Origin: an uncultured Spirochaetaceae bacterium
Lineage (GTDB): Bacteria > Spirochaetota > Spirochaetia > Sphaerochaetales > Sphaerochaetaceae
Direction of reading: 5' to 3'
Length of the DNA stretch: 64,000 nucleotides
NCBI GenBank assembly: GCA_944389065.1
Contig: CALXKZ010000023.1
Location: 1-64,000 of the forward strand
The position numbers were made by a program, and so were the translations under genes. The notes beneath the pieces are model-generated. The model was not told where the DNA came from. It saw nothing but the letters and a program-made list of their open reading frames with translations, and made no database searches. Positions within the stretch are counted from its first letter, which is position 1. Each line of letters starts with the position of its first letter. Below, piece by piece: positions 53,926 to 62,646 of this stretch.

Positions 53926-54689
53926 TGCTTGTCACTGCTGATATAGGAAATACGAATATCGTTCTTGCGATCTTCGATGGTGAGAAGTTCGTCACATCTT
54001 TCCGTGTCTATACCGATAGCCATAAGACCGGTGATGAGTACTTCGTCATATTCAATGCTCTTTTCCGTGAAGGCGGTGTCAAGGCTGAATCTGTCACAAG
54101 AGCGATAATCTCATCGGTTGTTCCCAATCTCACAAGATCGGTGGAGAAGAACCTCAGAAGGCTTTTCGGCATTGATCCGCTTGTCATAAACCATGATGTT
54201 GAGACAGGGCTGAGGAAGGAGACAATACCGTCAGAGCTTGGATCGGATCTTCTTTGCAATCTTGCATATGCGCACTACAGGAAACCTGATGATGCTGTCA
54301 TGGTCATTGACTTCGGGACTGCATTGACGCTCTCAGCCGTTGATTCCGATGGAAGCATATTCGGCTGTTCCATAGCCCCTGGGCTCGTTACAGCGGTGAA
54401 TGCGCTCTTCGGAAGCACTGCCCAGCTTCCGCAGGTTGAGCTGAAGATCCCTGAAAGGGCAATGGGAAGGGATTCTCAGGAATCGATAAGGGCAGGGATA
54501 ATGCTTGGTTATGCAGGCCTTGTCGATTCGATGATCCTCCGTACCGAAGAGGAGATCGGCAAGAAACTCTATGTGATTGCCACAGGAGGGCTTTCCCAGA
54601 CGATCTCCCCTCTGATCAGGCATGTCGATGAAATAGATGGCCTCCATACCTTAAGAGGCCTTGAGCTTATATCGCGCCTTAACAGCTAG
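53925..54689 (+). CDS. coaX: Type III pantothenate kinase
   Basis: 254 residues. LVTADIGNTNIVLAIFDGEK at the N-terminus (phosphate-binding loop of the ASKHA fold), HKTGDEYFV, ELGSDLLCNLAYAH, VMVIDFGTALTLSAV with the catalytic Asp, CSIAPGLVTAVNALF, GIMLGYAGLVDSMI and VIATGGLSQTI. It catalyses the first step of coenzyme A synthesis. Co-translated with the ABC-F gene. Its stop shares the CTAG with the stop of the convergent M29-like gene. Confidence 0.96.
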   Translation: MLVTADIGNTNIVLAIFDGEKFVTSFRVYTDSHKTGDEYFVIFNALFREGGVKAESVTRAIISSVVPNLTRSVEKNLRRLFGIDPLVINHDVETGLRKETIPSELGSDLLCNLAYAHYRKPDDAVMVIDFGTALTLSAVDSDGSIFGCSIAPGLVTAVNALFGSTAQLPQVELKIPERAMGRDSQESIRAGIMLGYAGLVDSMILRTEEEIGKKLYVIATGGLSQTISPLIRHVDEIDGLHTLRGLELISRLNS

Positions 54690-55828
54690 AATCCGTCGGG
54701 GATGAAGCCATCCTCCATGATGGTATACTCATTTCCATCTGCATCTGAGGCTGTGATCAGTGTCTCAGCCGTACCTACAGGAATCGAGAGTGTTGCCAGC
54801 GAGTCGTTGGCGCTCGTTTCATTTCCTTCGATGCTTTCAGGTCTTGGACCGCCTATCGTAACAGATACGGTCCTCATCCTGTCCCATTCAGGCAGTGCGA
54901 AATACTCTATATCCGAAGCCGGAGAGGAGATCTCAGAGAGCGAAAGCTCTGAAAGCCTTCCAGCACTCTGGTCAAGGGAAAGGAATGTCCTGAGAAGATC
55001 ACCGCTCTTTTCATCGGTTGAGAACTCCCTGATCATCCCGTCCTTGAATGAAGCGGAGAATGAACGCACTGCCTTTCCGAAGAGCATGAATGGCTTTGAT
55101 GAAGTTATATAGCCTTCTGCAGAAGTGGGATCAATTGCCCTGAATATATCGGAAGAGAAGATCGTTGGCACAAAACGACGGCCTGACGGCAGCTGGGCGA
55201 TTGTCGTTGTGAACTTTGATCCTGGAAGGAATGTGAACGATATGTCTGTACCGTTCTCGTCTCTGATCCTTCCTTCTTTAAGTTCAAGCCTGTTCAGCTC
55301 ATTCCTGTCATAGATAATAAGATCCGAGTCCTCCTTAAGCTTTTCAATGAAGCTGTCATCCTCAAGAGAGAGCACAGATGATATGAATGAAGCTGGAAGC
55401 ATCATATCCCCATCTTCCTCGATTGAAGCACCCCATGCATCGGATGGGGCAGGGGCAGATGCGAAGGCAATGGATGGGGCAGGATTGCCGAGAGGATCCG
55501 AAAGATGCCTGAAGCGCTGTATTGCAGCCGGGTCAAGCTTCATTTCCTCCGGGTTTCCATATTCTCTGTATACAGGAATGTACAGAAGGGCCGTAGGTTT
55601 TGCAGAGATCGGGAAGTCTGAGAAGATCTCATCGCTTGAGATTACCTTGCCGTTCTCTATTGTCTGGATAAACGATCCGTTTCCTGTGATTTCCTTTGCA
55701 AGCCTTGCGACATCATTTGCGAAATCAAGGTTATCGGATTCGGTGTTTATCGAAAGGACATCGCCTTTTCCCAGCCCAAGTGCAAAGCGGAGGATCGCCT
55801 CCGCATATCTTGAAGTGAAGATATCCAT
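54686..55828 (-). CDS. M29-like aminopeptidase homologue, probably without zinc ligands
   Basis: 380 residues from ATG 55828, overlapping the PUR gene stop (TGATG). The N-terminus (YAEAILRFALGLGKGDVLSI, NLDFANDVARLAKEITGNGS) and the layout FLPGSKFTTTIAQLPSGRRF follow the M29 (AmpS/PepS, thermophilic metalloprotease) family. Where M29 enzymes have an N-x-S-x-x-H-x-D-type metal segment, this has ETSANDSLATLSIPVGT, with no His, and the preceding Glu-containing stretch is EYFALPEWDR. It may thus have lost hydrolase activity. The family call is moderately sure, the inactivation less so. Confidence 0.65.
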   Translation of the reverse strand: MDIFTSRYAEAILRFALGLGKGDVLSINTESDNLDFANDVARLAKEITGNGSFIQTIENGKVISSDEIFSDFPISAKPTALLYIPVYREYGNPEEMKLDPAAIQRFRHLSDPLGNPAPSIAFASAPAPSDAWGASIEEDGDMMLPASFISSVLSLEDDSFIEKLKEDSDLIIYDRNELNRLELKEGRIRDENGTDISFTFLPGSKFTTTIAQLPSGRRFVPTIFSSDIFRAIDPTSAEGYITSSKPFMLFGKAVRSFSASFKDGMIREFSTDEKSGDLLRTFLSLDQSAGRLSELSLSEISSPASDIEYFALPEWDRMRTVSVTIGGPRPESIEGNETSANDSLATLSIPVGTAETLITASDADGNEYTIMEDGFIPDGF

Positions 55829-56121
55829 CACTGTTTATCCGTATCAGGAGTCCTCTTCCTTCGTCTGAGGTTGTCCTCACGTACGCGTGTTCCATGCATC
55901 TTGATATAATCTATGGATTTCTGGAACTCTTTGATGAACTCTCCCATATCCTCCTGATAGACAATTATAGACTGTCTGAGGTATCTTCCTTCCGTATCTG
56001 TCGGACGTGATTCAACGATATTAAGGAAAAGATCACCATAGATATTCTCCTTCACATTGAAAAAATACGTGCGGTCATTCTTGATCAGCTTGGTCGAAAA
56101 GACCTCTCCTCGCTCTCCCAT
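55828..56121 (-). CDS. PUR-alpha-like nucleic-acid-binding protein (DUF3276, BpuR-like)
   Basis: 97 residues. MGERGEVFSTKLIKNDRTYF, then FNVKENIYGDLFLNIVESRP is the hallmark start of bacterial PUR-domain proteins such as Borrelia BpuR, a DNA/RNA-binding regulator. A helix (GEFIKEFQKSIDYIKMHG) and a basic tail (REDNLRRRKRTP) complete the half-repeat, which dimerises in known cases. The window supports a nucleic-acid-binding role; its targets cannot be read from the sequence. Confidence 0.88.
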   Translation of the reverse strand: MGERGEVFSTKLIKNDRTYFFNVKENIYGDLFLNIVESRPTDTEGRYLRQSIIVYQEDMGEFIKEFQKSIDYIKMHGTRVREDNLRRRKRTPDTDKQ

Positions 56122-56187
56122 GATGGGTCCTCCGTTATTGATTGATAGCCTTTTATATCATCATAATGAATATTATGAAAAGATATA

Positions 56188-56216
56188 TTGACACACTTTT
56201 TCAGTTAGTGTAATGT
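56188..56216 (+). promoter_or_regulatory. Promoter of tRNA-Gly
   Basis: TTGACA (56188-56193), 17 bases, TAATGT (56211-56216), 17 bases before the tRNA. Confidence 0.75.
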
Positions 56217-56232
56217 ATCACCCGTTGCTGAT

Positions 56233-56304
<72 letters not shown>

Positions 56305-56308
56305 CTAC

Positions 56309-56337
56309 TCCTCCAGAAGTGGAGGATTTTCTTTTTC
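56309..56337 (+). terminator. Terminator of tRNA-Gly
   Basis: TCCTCCA (56309-56315), loop GAAG, TGGAGGA (56320-56326), then TTTTCTTTTT. Confidence 0.88.
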
Positions 56338-56428
56338 TTCTCCTTTCCGGTTTCTGGATTTATATTCACAGTGCTTTCGTTGACATGTATAATATTGCAA
56401 AGCGGAGACAGCCTTGCAGGGGAAGTAT

Positions 56429-56590
56429 ATGACCGGATATGAGTATGCGCTTAGGGAAATGGAGAAATCCGAGATGTACAGAGAGGATGAGAGGATAATC
56501 CTGGAGTACTGCAGGGAAATCAGGGAGAAAAGAGCAGCAGAGAAAGGGAAGGGAATCACAGATGAAAGACAAGTTCCGCATGACCGTTGA
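56429..56590 (+). CDS. Small protein overlapping the Fic gene, possible antitoxin
   Basis: 53 residues from ATG 56429 (AGGGGAAG upstream): MTGYEYALREMEKSEMYRED, then DERIILEYCREIREKRAAEK. Highly charged and helical, overlapping the Fic gene start by 29 bases in another frame. Small helical proteins encoded just before Fic genes often act as inhibitors of AMP transfer, but I do not see a clear inhibitory S/T-x-x-x-E-G-N motif here. Real by ribosome-binding site, composition and position; the antitoxin role is a guess. Confidence 0.55.
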   Translation: MTGYEYALREMEKSEMYREDERIILEYCREIREKRAAEKGKGITDERQVPHDR

Positions 56591-57302
56591 CGACAATATC
56601 GGATTTGCTAAAAGGATGATTGTTGATTCAATATATCGCGAAGCACAGGTGGAAGGTATCAATGTGACATTTCCTGAGACTCAGCAGGTCTATGATGGTA
56701 TTACCATTGAAAGTCTCACATATGAGGAGACAACGAAGATAGTCAATCTGAAAAGAGCCTGGTATTTCATTTTTGACAGTCTTGAGTATCGTTTTGATTT
56801 CAGGTATCTGCGCCATCTTAACTCCATTATAGAGAATAATCTGATTTGTAATGCGGGAGTGCTCAGAGAGATATCCGTCAGGATCTCCGGAACTGACTGG
56901 ATTCCTGAAATCCCTACGCATGAAATCATAGAGAACACTCTTTAGCGGATAAGACAGATAGAAAATGCAACAGAGCGCAGTCTTAAGCTTATGCTGGCAA
57001 TCATGCGCGGACAGTACTTTGAGGATGGAAATAAGCGCACAGCACAGCTTGCTGCCAATCAGGAGCTTATCAAGCATGGCGGGGGGATAATCTCCATTCC
57101 CGCAGATAGGAAGGAGGAATTCTCCGAGCTTCTTTTCAGGTTCTATGAGACAGGGAGACACGATGAAATCATGGATTTCCTTTATTCCGAGTGCATATCC
57201 GGATTTGAGAGGGAGAGGGAAATACCGGATGATGAGATAGAGCGTCAGAGGATGGAAGACAGGGCGATGATTGAGAATTTCATCCGCGGAAAGAAGAGAT
57301 AA
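56562..57302 (+). pseudogene. Fic/DOC-family gene interrupted by an amber codon
   Basis: One frame from ATG 56562 to 57302 encodes a Fic-type protein of ~246 codons but codon 128 (56943-56945) is TAG. Before it is an N-terminal domain (YDGITIESLTYEETTKIVNL); after it is the Fic core GQYFEDGNKRTAQLAAN (from ~57009). The usual catalytic His of HPFxxGNGR is Gln, a variant I recall in a Fic subgroup, so it may not transfer AMP even if read through. A G6 run (57081-57086) lies in the second half. Two separate products or simple decay are both possible; only an ATG at 56991 without a ribosome-binding site follows the stop. Confidence 0.75.
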
Positions 57303-57324
57303 TATCTATCAATTGCTCCAAGCC

Positions 57325-57353
57325 TTACAAATTATCTTTCTTTCTGCTATAGT
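57325..57353 (+). promoter_or_regulatory. Promoter of the 57361 lipoprotein, likely leaderless
   Basis: TTACAA (57325-57330), exactly 17 bases, TATAGT (57348-57353), and the ATG only seven bases later. No ribosome-binding site can fit, so transcription would start at or next to the ATG. Confidence 0.65.
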
Positions 57354-57360
57354 TCTAGCT

Positions 57361-58971
57361 ATGAGATGTCGTTTTTCCCTTATTCTGATCATTTCTCTTC
57401 TTATTCTTATTTCATGTAATCCTGCACCATCTGGAAACACTTCATCAGACTCTGTCATTTCCAGTGAGGATATTCACACAGAAGCTTTAGTTGAGGATAT
57501 ACTCTCCGGAGACGAAGGGATCACAGTCACATGGGAAGAGGCAGATTCCGCTATTGCAGCTGAAAGAGGCGCAGAGCATTATTCGCTTATTGCCCATGTT
57601 TTCTTTGATGGATATAGGGGAAAAGGTATTTCAGATGCTATCGAGGAGATAGTATCAGGCGCAATAGATCTTGTGTTCGACGCAGCAAGGCAGGACGGCA
57701 TTGTCTCTCTCGGCGAATTCACAATCTCTACATCCTCAGAGCTTTCTGTCAGCAGAAAAGATTCCTCTGGGCCGGAATCAGCAATATTCACAGGAAGCGG
57801 AAGCGCTGAAGGAACCGATATATCCTATTCTTCCGATTCTTCTGGCACTGTATCAGGAATAGTAGTCAAGACGGAAATCAGTATAACTGTGGAAATCAAT
57901 ATAACGATCAATGCAGGAACATCGGAAAAGCCATCCGATGCCCCGTCTCTTCTTCAGGCTGATATCTCGCTGCGTGAAGGAATAGAGGTAGAGAAGGGGG
58001 ATGTATTCGATGCATCTGATTATACAGTGAAGCTTTATTTCGATGATGGCTCTATAAAGGAAGTGCTTGGTACCTCAATCATTACTCCCTACAGTCCTGT
58101 AATAGATGAAACTCCTTTCAAGATAGTTGTCCAGTATGAGGGGCAATCGGTCATTTCCGAAATCGATTATGAATTCCAGCTCATTCCTGTCCTTCCCGTT
58201 ATGCCTGTCAGTGTAAAGATCACACAGACCGGAAGCTTCACAGAAGGGGATGCTTTCGATTCATCAGCTTTCAGAATCAATGTCACATACAATGATGGTT
58301 CAACCTGTGAACTCAACGGAGCAGGCATTGTCTTTAAAGATAGAGACAATAGCGGCGATGTCACAGAAGGGGATACTGTATCCATTGATGTGGGTAGAGA
58401 TCAGTATGGAAATCCTGTGACAGATGAGATTGAGATCGAGGTTGTGACGCCCGTATATACTGTCTCTGTTGATATTACCCAGATTGCAGGATTTGAAAAC
58501 GGGGATCCTTTTGATTCTGATAAGTTCCGGATTACAGCCAGATACAGCAACGGAAATGAAGCTGTTCTCTCATCATCCATTCTTAAATTCAATGATAATG
58601 ACAGCAGCGGGAATGTCACGGAAGGGGATACAGTATCCATTGAAGCAGGTTCAGATCAGGATGGAAATCCTGTGACTGCTGAGGCTCCGATTATTGTTAC
58701 TGTGGTTATTTATCCGATGTTTCCAACTTCTATTTATATAGAACAGGTTGGGGATTTCAAAGAAGGAGATGCTTTTGATCCATCGAAATTCAGAATTACT
58801 GTCGAGTATTTGAATGGAGAAACAAAAGTTCTTGATAGTCCTACACTGATATTCAGTGATAACGATAACAGCGGCAATGTCACAAAAGGTGATACTGTCT
58901 CAGCCAGTGCTGGAAATGATATCAACGGAAATCCTGTGGTTGTAACAGTGAGAATACCAATTTCAGAATAA
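57361..58971 (+). CDS. Lipoprotein with four Ig-like repeats, three with EF-hand-like loops
   Basis: 536 residues from ATG 57361, where the signal peptide MRCRFSLILIISLLILISC begins; a longer frame to 57271 overlaps the Fic end and is rejected. An N-terminal domain (LIAHVFFDGYRGKG) matches those of the 4664 and 9891 lipoproteins. Then come four repeats of ~85-88 residues, each starting like ITQTGSFTEGDAFDSSAFRI. The last three contain D-x-D-x-(S/N)-G-x-V-T-x-G-D loops encoded at 58339-58374, 58594-58629 and 58858-58893; the first lacks one. The same repeat is at the N-terminus of the 1748 product. Calcium binding is inferred from the loop pattern. Confidence 0.82.
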   Translation: MRCRFSLILIISLLILISCNPAPSGNTSSDSVISSEDIHTEALVEDILSGDEGITVTWEEADSAIAAERGAEHYSLIAHVFFDGYRGKGISDAIEEIVSGAIDLVFDAARQDGIVSLGEFTISTSSELSVSRKDSSGPESAIFTGSGSAEGTDISYSSDSSGTVSGIVVKTEISITVEINITINAGTSEKPSDAPSLLQADISLREGIEVEKGDVFDASDYTVKLYFDDGSIKEVLGTSIITPYSPVIDETPFKIVVQYEGQSVISEIDYEFQLIPVLPVMPVSVKITQTGSFTEGDAFDSSAFRINVTYNDGSTCELNGAGIVFKDRDNSGDVTEGDTVSIDVGRDQYGNPVTDEIEIEVVTPVYTVSVDITQIAGFENGDPFDSDKFRITARYSNGNEAVLSSSILKFNDNDSSGNVTEGDTVSIEAGSDQDGNPVTAEAPIIVTVVIYPMFPTSIYIEQVGDFKEGDAFDPSKFRITVEYLNGETKVLDSPTLIFSDNDNSGNVTKGDTVSASAGNDINGNPVVVTVRIPISE

Positions 58972-59090
58972 ACAAAGATTTCTTCACACGCGGTAGTCAA
59001 GCAACCTTTGCTGGGATAATTCCTATGCTGGAGAATCCATTTGCTTGTAATGGGGGGCAGTCAGTCTGCTGATATGGTTCTGAGCCCTGA

Positions 59091-59711
59091 TCAGAATAGC
59101 TCTGGCTGGCTGCTGCTCTTTTCCTCTATTCCTGTCGTGAATGTCATGCGCTCGATTGGTGATGGACCGAGAATTGCGATCATTTTCCTGTGCTCAGGAG
59201 AAGGGTAGCCTTTGTGCTTTGCATATCCATAGCCTGGCCATTTCCTGTCGCATAGAACCATGATCCTGTCGCGTTCGTTCTTTGCAAGGATCGATGCAGC
59301 CATTATCTCGGGAATCTTCGCATCACCCTTGACTATCGCTCTGCATTCGATATCCACATCGGGTGTCCTGTTCCCATCTGCAAGAAGGACATCAATATGT
59401 GTTTTCCCTGCGACTTTCAGATAAGCCCTCTTCATGGCAAGCATCGAAGCATTGAGGATATTTATCTCGTCTATGATCCTGTGGCTTACAGCCGCAGTTG
59501 CCCAGATTGCTCTCTCTTTTATGATCTTCTCCGCTTCAATTCGTTTCTTCTCTGACAGCTTCTTGCTGTCTCCGAGTATCTCTATGGGAAAATCCTTCGG
59601 AAGAACCACAGCAGCAGCTACCACAGGACCTGCTAGGGGGCCTCTGCCGGCTTCATCGGTGCCACAGACGATAAGGGTTCTATCTTCGAGTTCAAACAGA
59701 GTGTTTTCCAT
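59091..59711 (-). CDS. rnhB: Ribonuclease HII
   Basis: 206 residues, GGAGGAA directly before the ATG. VCGTDEAGRGPLAGPVVAAA carries the first catalytic Asp-Glu pair, LADGNRTPD and KGDAKIPEIMAASILAKNER, then DR the others, and GYGYAKHKGYPSPEHR the substrate-recognition segment. It removes ribonucleotides from RNA/DNA hybrids. Complete and standard length. A G6 run (59052-59057) lies in the gap to the convergent lipoprotein. Confidence 0.96.
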   Translation of the reverse strand: MENTLFELEDRTLIVCGTDEAGRGPLAGPVVAAAVVLPKDFPIEILGDSKKLSEKKRIEAEKIIKERAIWATAAVSHRIIDEINILNASMLAMKRAYLKVAGKTHIDVLLADGNRTPDVDIECRAIVKGDAKIPEIMAASILAKNERDRIMVLCDRKWPGYGYAKHKGYPSPEHRKMIAILGPSPIERMTFTTGIEEKSSSQPELF

Positions 59712-59723
59712 TTCCTCCGTTAA

Positions 59724-59732
59724 TGCTATAAT
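59724..59732 (+). promoter_or_regulatory. Extended -10 promoter of smc
   Basis: TGCTATAAT (59724-59732) is an extended -10 element (TG one base before TATAAT); no strong -35 is visible. Faces away from rnhB, whose start is 13 bases upstream. Confidence 0.6.
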
Positions 59733-59762
59733 CGGGAGGATTTCTTTTCAAGGAGTGGGCCG

Positions 59763-62579
59763 TTGTTTCTCAAGTCTCTAGAACTCTATGGCTTCAAGGG
59801 CTTCGCTGACAGAACGCATATCAACTTCGTAGATGGCATCACAGCGCTTATCGGGCCTAATGGCTGCGGTAAGTCGAATATTGTCGATGCTGTGAAGTGG
59901 GTTCTCGGTGAACAGTCGATGAAGACGATCAGGGCAGGCAAGAAAGAGGATGTCATCTTCAATGGCACGGATACGCGTAAGCCTATGACATTCGCTGAAG
60001 TCTCGCTTGTCATTGACAACAGCGCCCATACCCTCCCTACGGATATCGAGGAGATAGAGATAAGAAGAAGGGTATTCCGCTCAGGAGAGAGTGAATACTA
60101 CCTCAATAAGCAGCGCTGTCTTTTAAGGAACATCCAGGAGCTTTTCTTTGATACTGGTGTTGGAAAGAGCGCATACTCGATACTCGAGCAGGGAAAGATT
60201 GACCAGATACTTTCCACAAAACCTGAGGACAGAAGGTACATATTCGAGGAAGCAGCGGGAATCTCTCGCTACAAAGTTCAGTGCAATGAGGCGCAGAACA
60301 AGCTCCAGCGCACTGAGGAGAACATCAGCGATATCGAGGTGCAGGCTAGGGAAGCTAAGAGAATCTGCGACAGGACAAGGAACCAGGCAGAGAAAGCGAT
60401 AAAGGCAAAGGAGCTGGAGAAGAAGGCCTTTTCACTTGATGTCCAGTTCCATCTTGGCCAGCTCAGGACATATTCCCTTATGAATGATGAAAGGGCAAGG
60501 CTCCTTTCGGAGGCTCAGGTTGAGATTGAGAGGATCAAGGCCCAGATTGAGACTCTGACAGCAGAGATCAACAGCGAGCAGGATACTGTCAGGACCGACA
60601 GCGATCATCTCCATGCTCTCCAGATAGAGATGACGGCATTGGATGGTAGCATACAGAATGCCGATCAGGCGATATCGATGCTCAATGACAGATATAAGGA
60701 GTATGCCCTTTCTGAGCGTGCAATGAGGGAGAAGGCTGAGGAGATCCGCTCATCCCTTGACCGCGACAAGGGCGAGATAGAGCGCTATGAGGAGACTGTC
60801 CGGGACAATGAGGACAGGCTTGAGGAGGAAGAGCGTCAGCTCCAGGCCCTCCGGAAGATGCTCGATGACAATACTGAGAAGATCCAGAAGACAGAGGAGG
60901 AAGCAAGTGCCCGTGAGGCGAGGAATACTGAGCTTGATGCAGAGCTTCTCTCCCTTTCAGATGAGCTCAGGGGTATAATCGAGGAACTTGTCAGCGAGGT
61001 CGATGAGAATACGGGAACCGAGTTTTCATCCGAGCGCCGCGACAAAGCTGACAGATCCATACATGAGAAGGCTTCAGAGCTTATCGATCTGCTTGATGGA
61101 AGGATTGGGCATATATCATCTCTGAAGGACGATGTTCCTATTTCAAAGGATGGTGTGATAAAGGATTTCTCCCGGATCCATGCAGGAATTGACGCTATCA
61201 TCGCTGATTTTGAGGAATACAAAGCCTCGATTCCTCCTGTAATTGATCTTCTTCTTTCACCTGAAGGTCTTATCGCAAGGAAAAGAAGCGCGGAAAAGAG
61301 AGAGAAGGAAGTCAGAGCGGAGATGGCAGAGAACCGTATCTTCATCTCTGATGCAAGGGATCGGGTACAGATACTCAGAAGCGATACTGATTCACTGCGC
61401 AATGCAATCGATGCCGCAAATAGACACTATGGTGAGCTGAAGGCTTCTGTCGAGGGTTCGCAGCAGATTCTCGAGAATATGAAGAAAGCCCTTGAGGAGA
61501 AAGCCTTCACGCTTTCCGATGCCCTGGCAGAGGCTGAGAAGGCTAAAGGAAGAATGGCAGATGTCCAGGAAGGGCTTAGGGCAAAGGATGAAGAGAAGGC
61601 TGCTGCAATACAAAGGCGGAAAGAGAAGAGCGAGGAATACGATATCCTCTCAGCTGAATCCTCCGAGAAGAACCAGCTGCTTGCTAAGAAGCGCCATGAT
61701 AAAGATGAGCTCATGACAAAGCTGACAGATACGCAGTCAGCTGCAGCCGCGCAGAAATCATTCCTTGAAAGCTCAGGCAATCTTACACAGAATACGATCC
61801 AGAATTTCTTCAACAAATACGGAAGGAATCTCGGTGAGTTCATGGAGGAGTACAAGGATAAGGAGATTCCATCTGAGACGCTTATACAGAATGAGCTCAA
61901 GGAAGTCCAGACTGAGCTTCAGTCATATGGGAACATAAACTATATGGCAGAGCAGGAGTATGAGGAGTCGCTTGAGCAGTACAAGTTCTATGCAAAGCAC
62001 CTTGAGGACCTTGAGAAGGCGAAGGCCGATCTTGTCCAGGTTCTTGATGAGATCACTCATCGCTCAGAGGAGCTGTTCACAAAGACTTACAAGGAGATCA
62101 GTGCGAACTTCCAGGCGATGTTCAAGAGGCTTTTCGGAGGAGGAAGGGCAGAGATCACGCTTGAGGACCCTGAGAATGTACTCACTTCAGGTATCAACAT
62201 ACTTGCACAGCCTCCAGGGAAGAAGCCCCAGTATCTCAACCTCCTCTCCGGAGGTGAGAGATCCATGACAGCTGTCGCGCTTCTATTTGCGACGTACCAG
62301 GTCAAGCCTTCCCCGTTCTGCATCCTTGATGAGCTTGATGCTGCCCTTGATGACAGGAATATCGGATACTTCCTGGGAGTCCTCGAGGACTTCTCGCGTT
62401 CCAGCCAGTTCATCATCATCACCCATAATAAGCATACCGTTACAGGTTCCCAGAGCCTTCTCGGTGTAACCCAGATGGAGCCTGGTGTTTCCATTACCAC
62501 TACCTATAGACTTGAGAGCGTAAAGGGTGAGCCGGTCATCTTCGACGACAGCAATAAGGAAGTCAGTTTCGATGCCTGA
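59763..62579 (+). CDS. smc: Chromosome segregation protein SMC, short form without recognisable hinge
   Basis: 938 residues from TTG 59763, after AAGGAG. The N-terminal head has FKGFADRTHINF and Walker A GPNGCGKSN (near residue 33); the C-terminal head has the signature LNLLSGGERSMTA, Walker B FCILDELDAALDD and the H-loop IITHNKHT. Between them lies coiled coil, but the ~200-residue globular hinge with its Gly-rich turns, expected near the middle of ~1180-residue SMCs, is not evident. Spirochaetal SMCs are known to be short; how the dimer forms then is unclear. Condensin ATPase in chromosome organisation. Confidence 0.93.
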   Translation: MFLKSLELYGFKGFADRTHINFVDGITALIGPNGCGKSNIVDAVKWVLGEQSMKTIRAGKKEDVIFNGTDTRKPMTFAEVSLVIDNSAHTLPTDIEEIEIRRRVFRSGESEYYLNKQRCLLRNIQELFFDTGVGKSAYSILEQGKIDQILSTKPEDRRYIFEEAAGISRYKVQCNEAQNKLQRTEENISDIEVQAREAKRICDRTRNQAEKAIKAKELEKKAFSLDVQFHLGQLRTYSLMNDERARLLSEAQVEIERIKAQIETLTAEINSEQDTVRTDSDHLHALQIEMTALDGSIQNADQAISMLNDRYKEYALSERAMREKAEEIRSSLDRDKGEIERYEETVRDNEDRLEEEERQLQALRKMLDDNTEKIQKTEEEASAREARNTELDAELLSLSDELRGIIEELVSEVDENTGTEFSSERRDKADRSIHEKASELIDLLDGRIGHISSLKDDVPISKDGVIKDFSRIHAGIDAIIADFEEYKASIPPVIDLLLSPEGLIARKRSAEKREKEVRAEMAENRIFISDARDRVQILRSDTDSLRNAIDAANRHYGELKASVEGSQQILENMKKALEEKAFTLSDALAEAEKAKGRMADVQEGLRAKDEEKAAAIQRRKEKSEEYDILSAESSEKNQLLAKKRHDKDELMTKLTDTQSAAAAQKSFLESSGNLTQNTIQNFFNKYGRNLGEFMEEYKDKEIPSETLIQNELKEVQTELQSYGNINYMAEQEYEESLEQYKFYAKHLEDLEKAKADLVQVLDEITHRSEELFTKTYKEISANFQAMFKRLFGGGRAEITLEDPENVLTSGINILAQPPGKKPQYLNLLSGGERSMTAVALLFATYQVKPSPFCILDELDAALDDRNIGYFLGVLEDFSRSSQFIIITHNKHTVTGSQSLLGVTQMEPGVSITTTYRLESVKGEPVIFDDSNKEVSFDA

Positions 62580-62586
62580 TTCCATA

Positions 62587-62615
62587 TTGACTGTAACGCG
62601 ACGTTATTGTATAAG
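62587..62615 (+). promoter_or_regulatory. Promoter of ffh
   Basis: TTGACT (62587-62592), 17 bases, TATAAG (62610-62615), ~30 bases before the start. Confidence 0.7.
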
Positions 62616-62646
62616 CATAATGTTGTTTTATTTGGGTTAGATAACG

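Noticed and set aside
57271-57360. N-terminal extension of the Ig-repeat lipoprotein
   Set aside because: It overlaps the Fic gene end, lacks a ribosome-binding site, and would bury the signal peptide that begins at 57361.
59052-59057. G6 run as a promoter switch
   Set aside because: It sits between the 3' ends of two convergent genes, so it cannot drive either.
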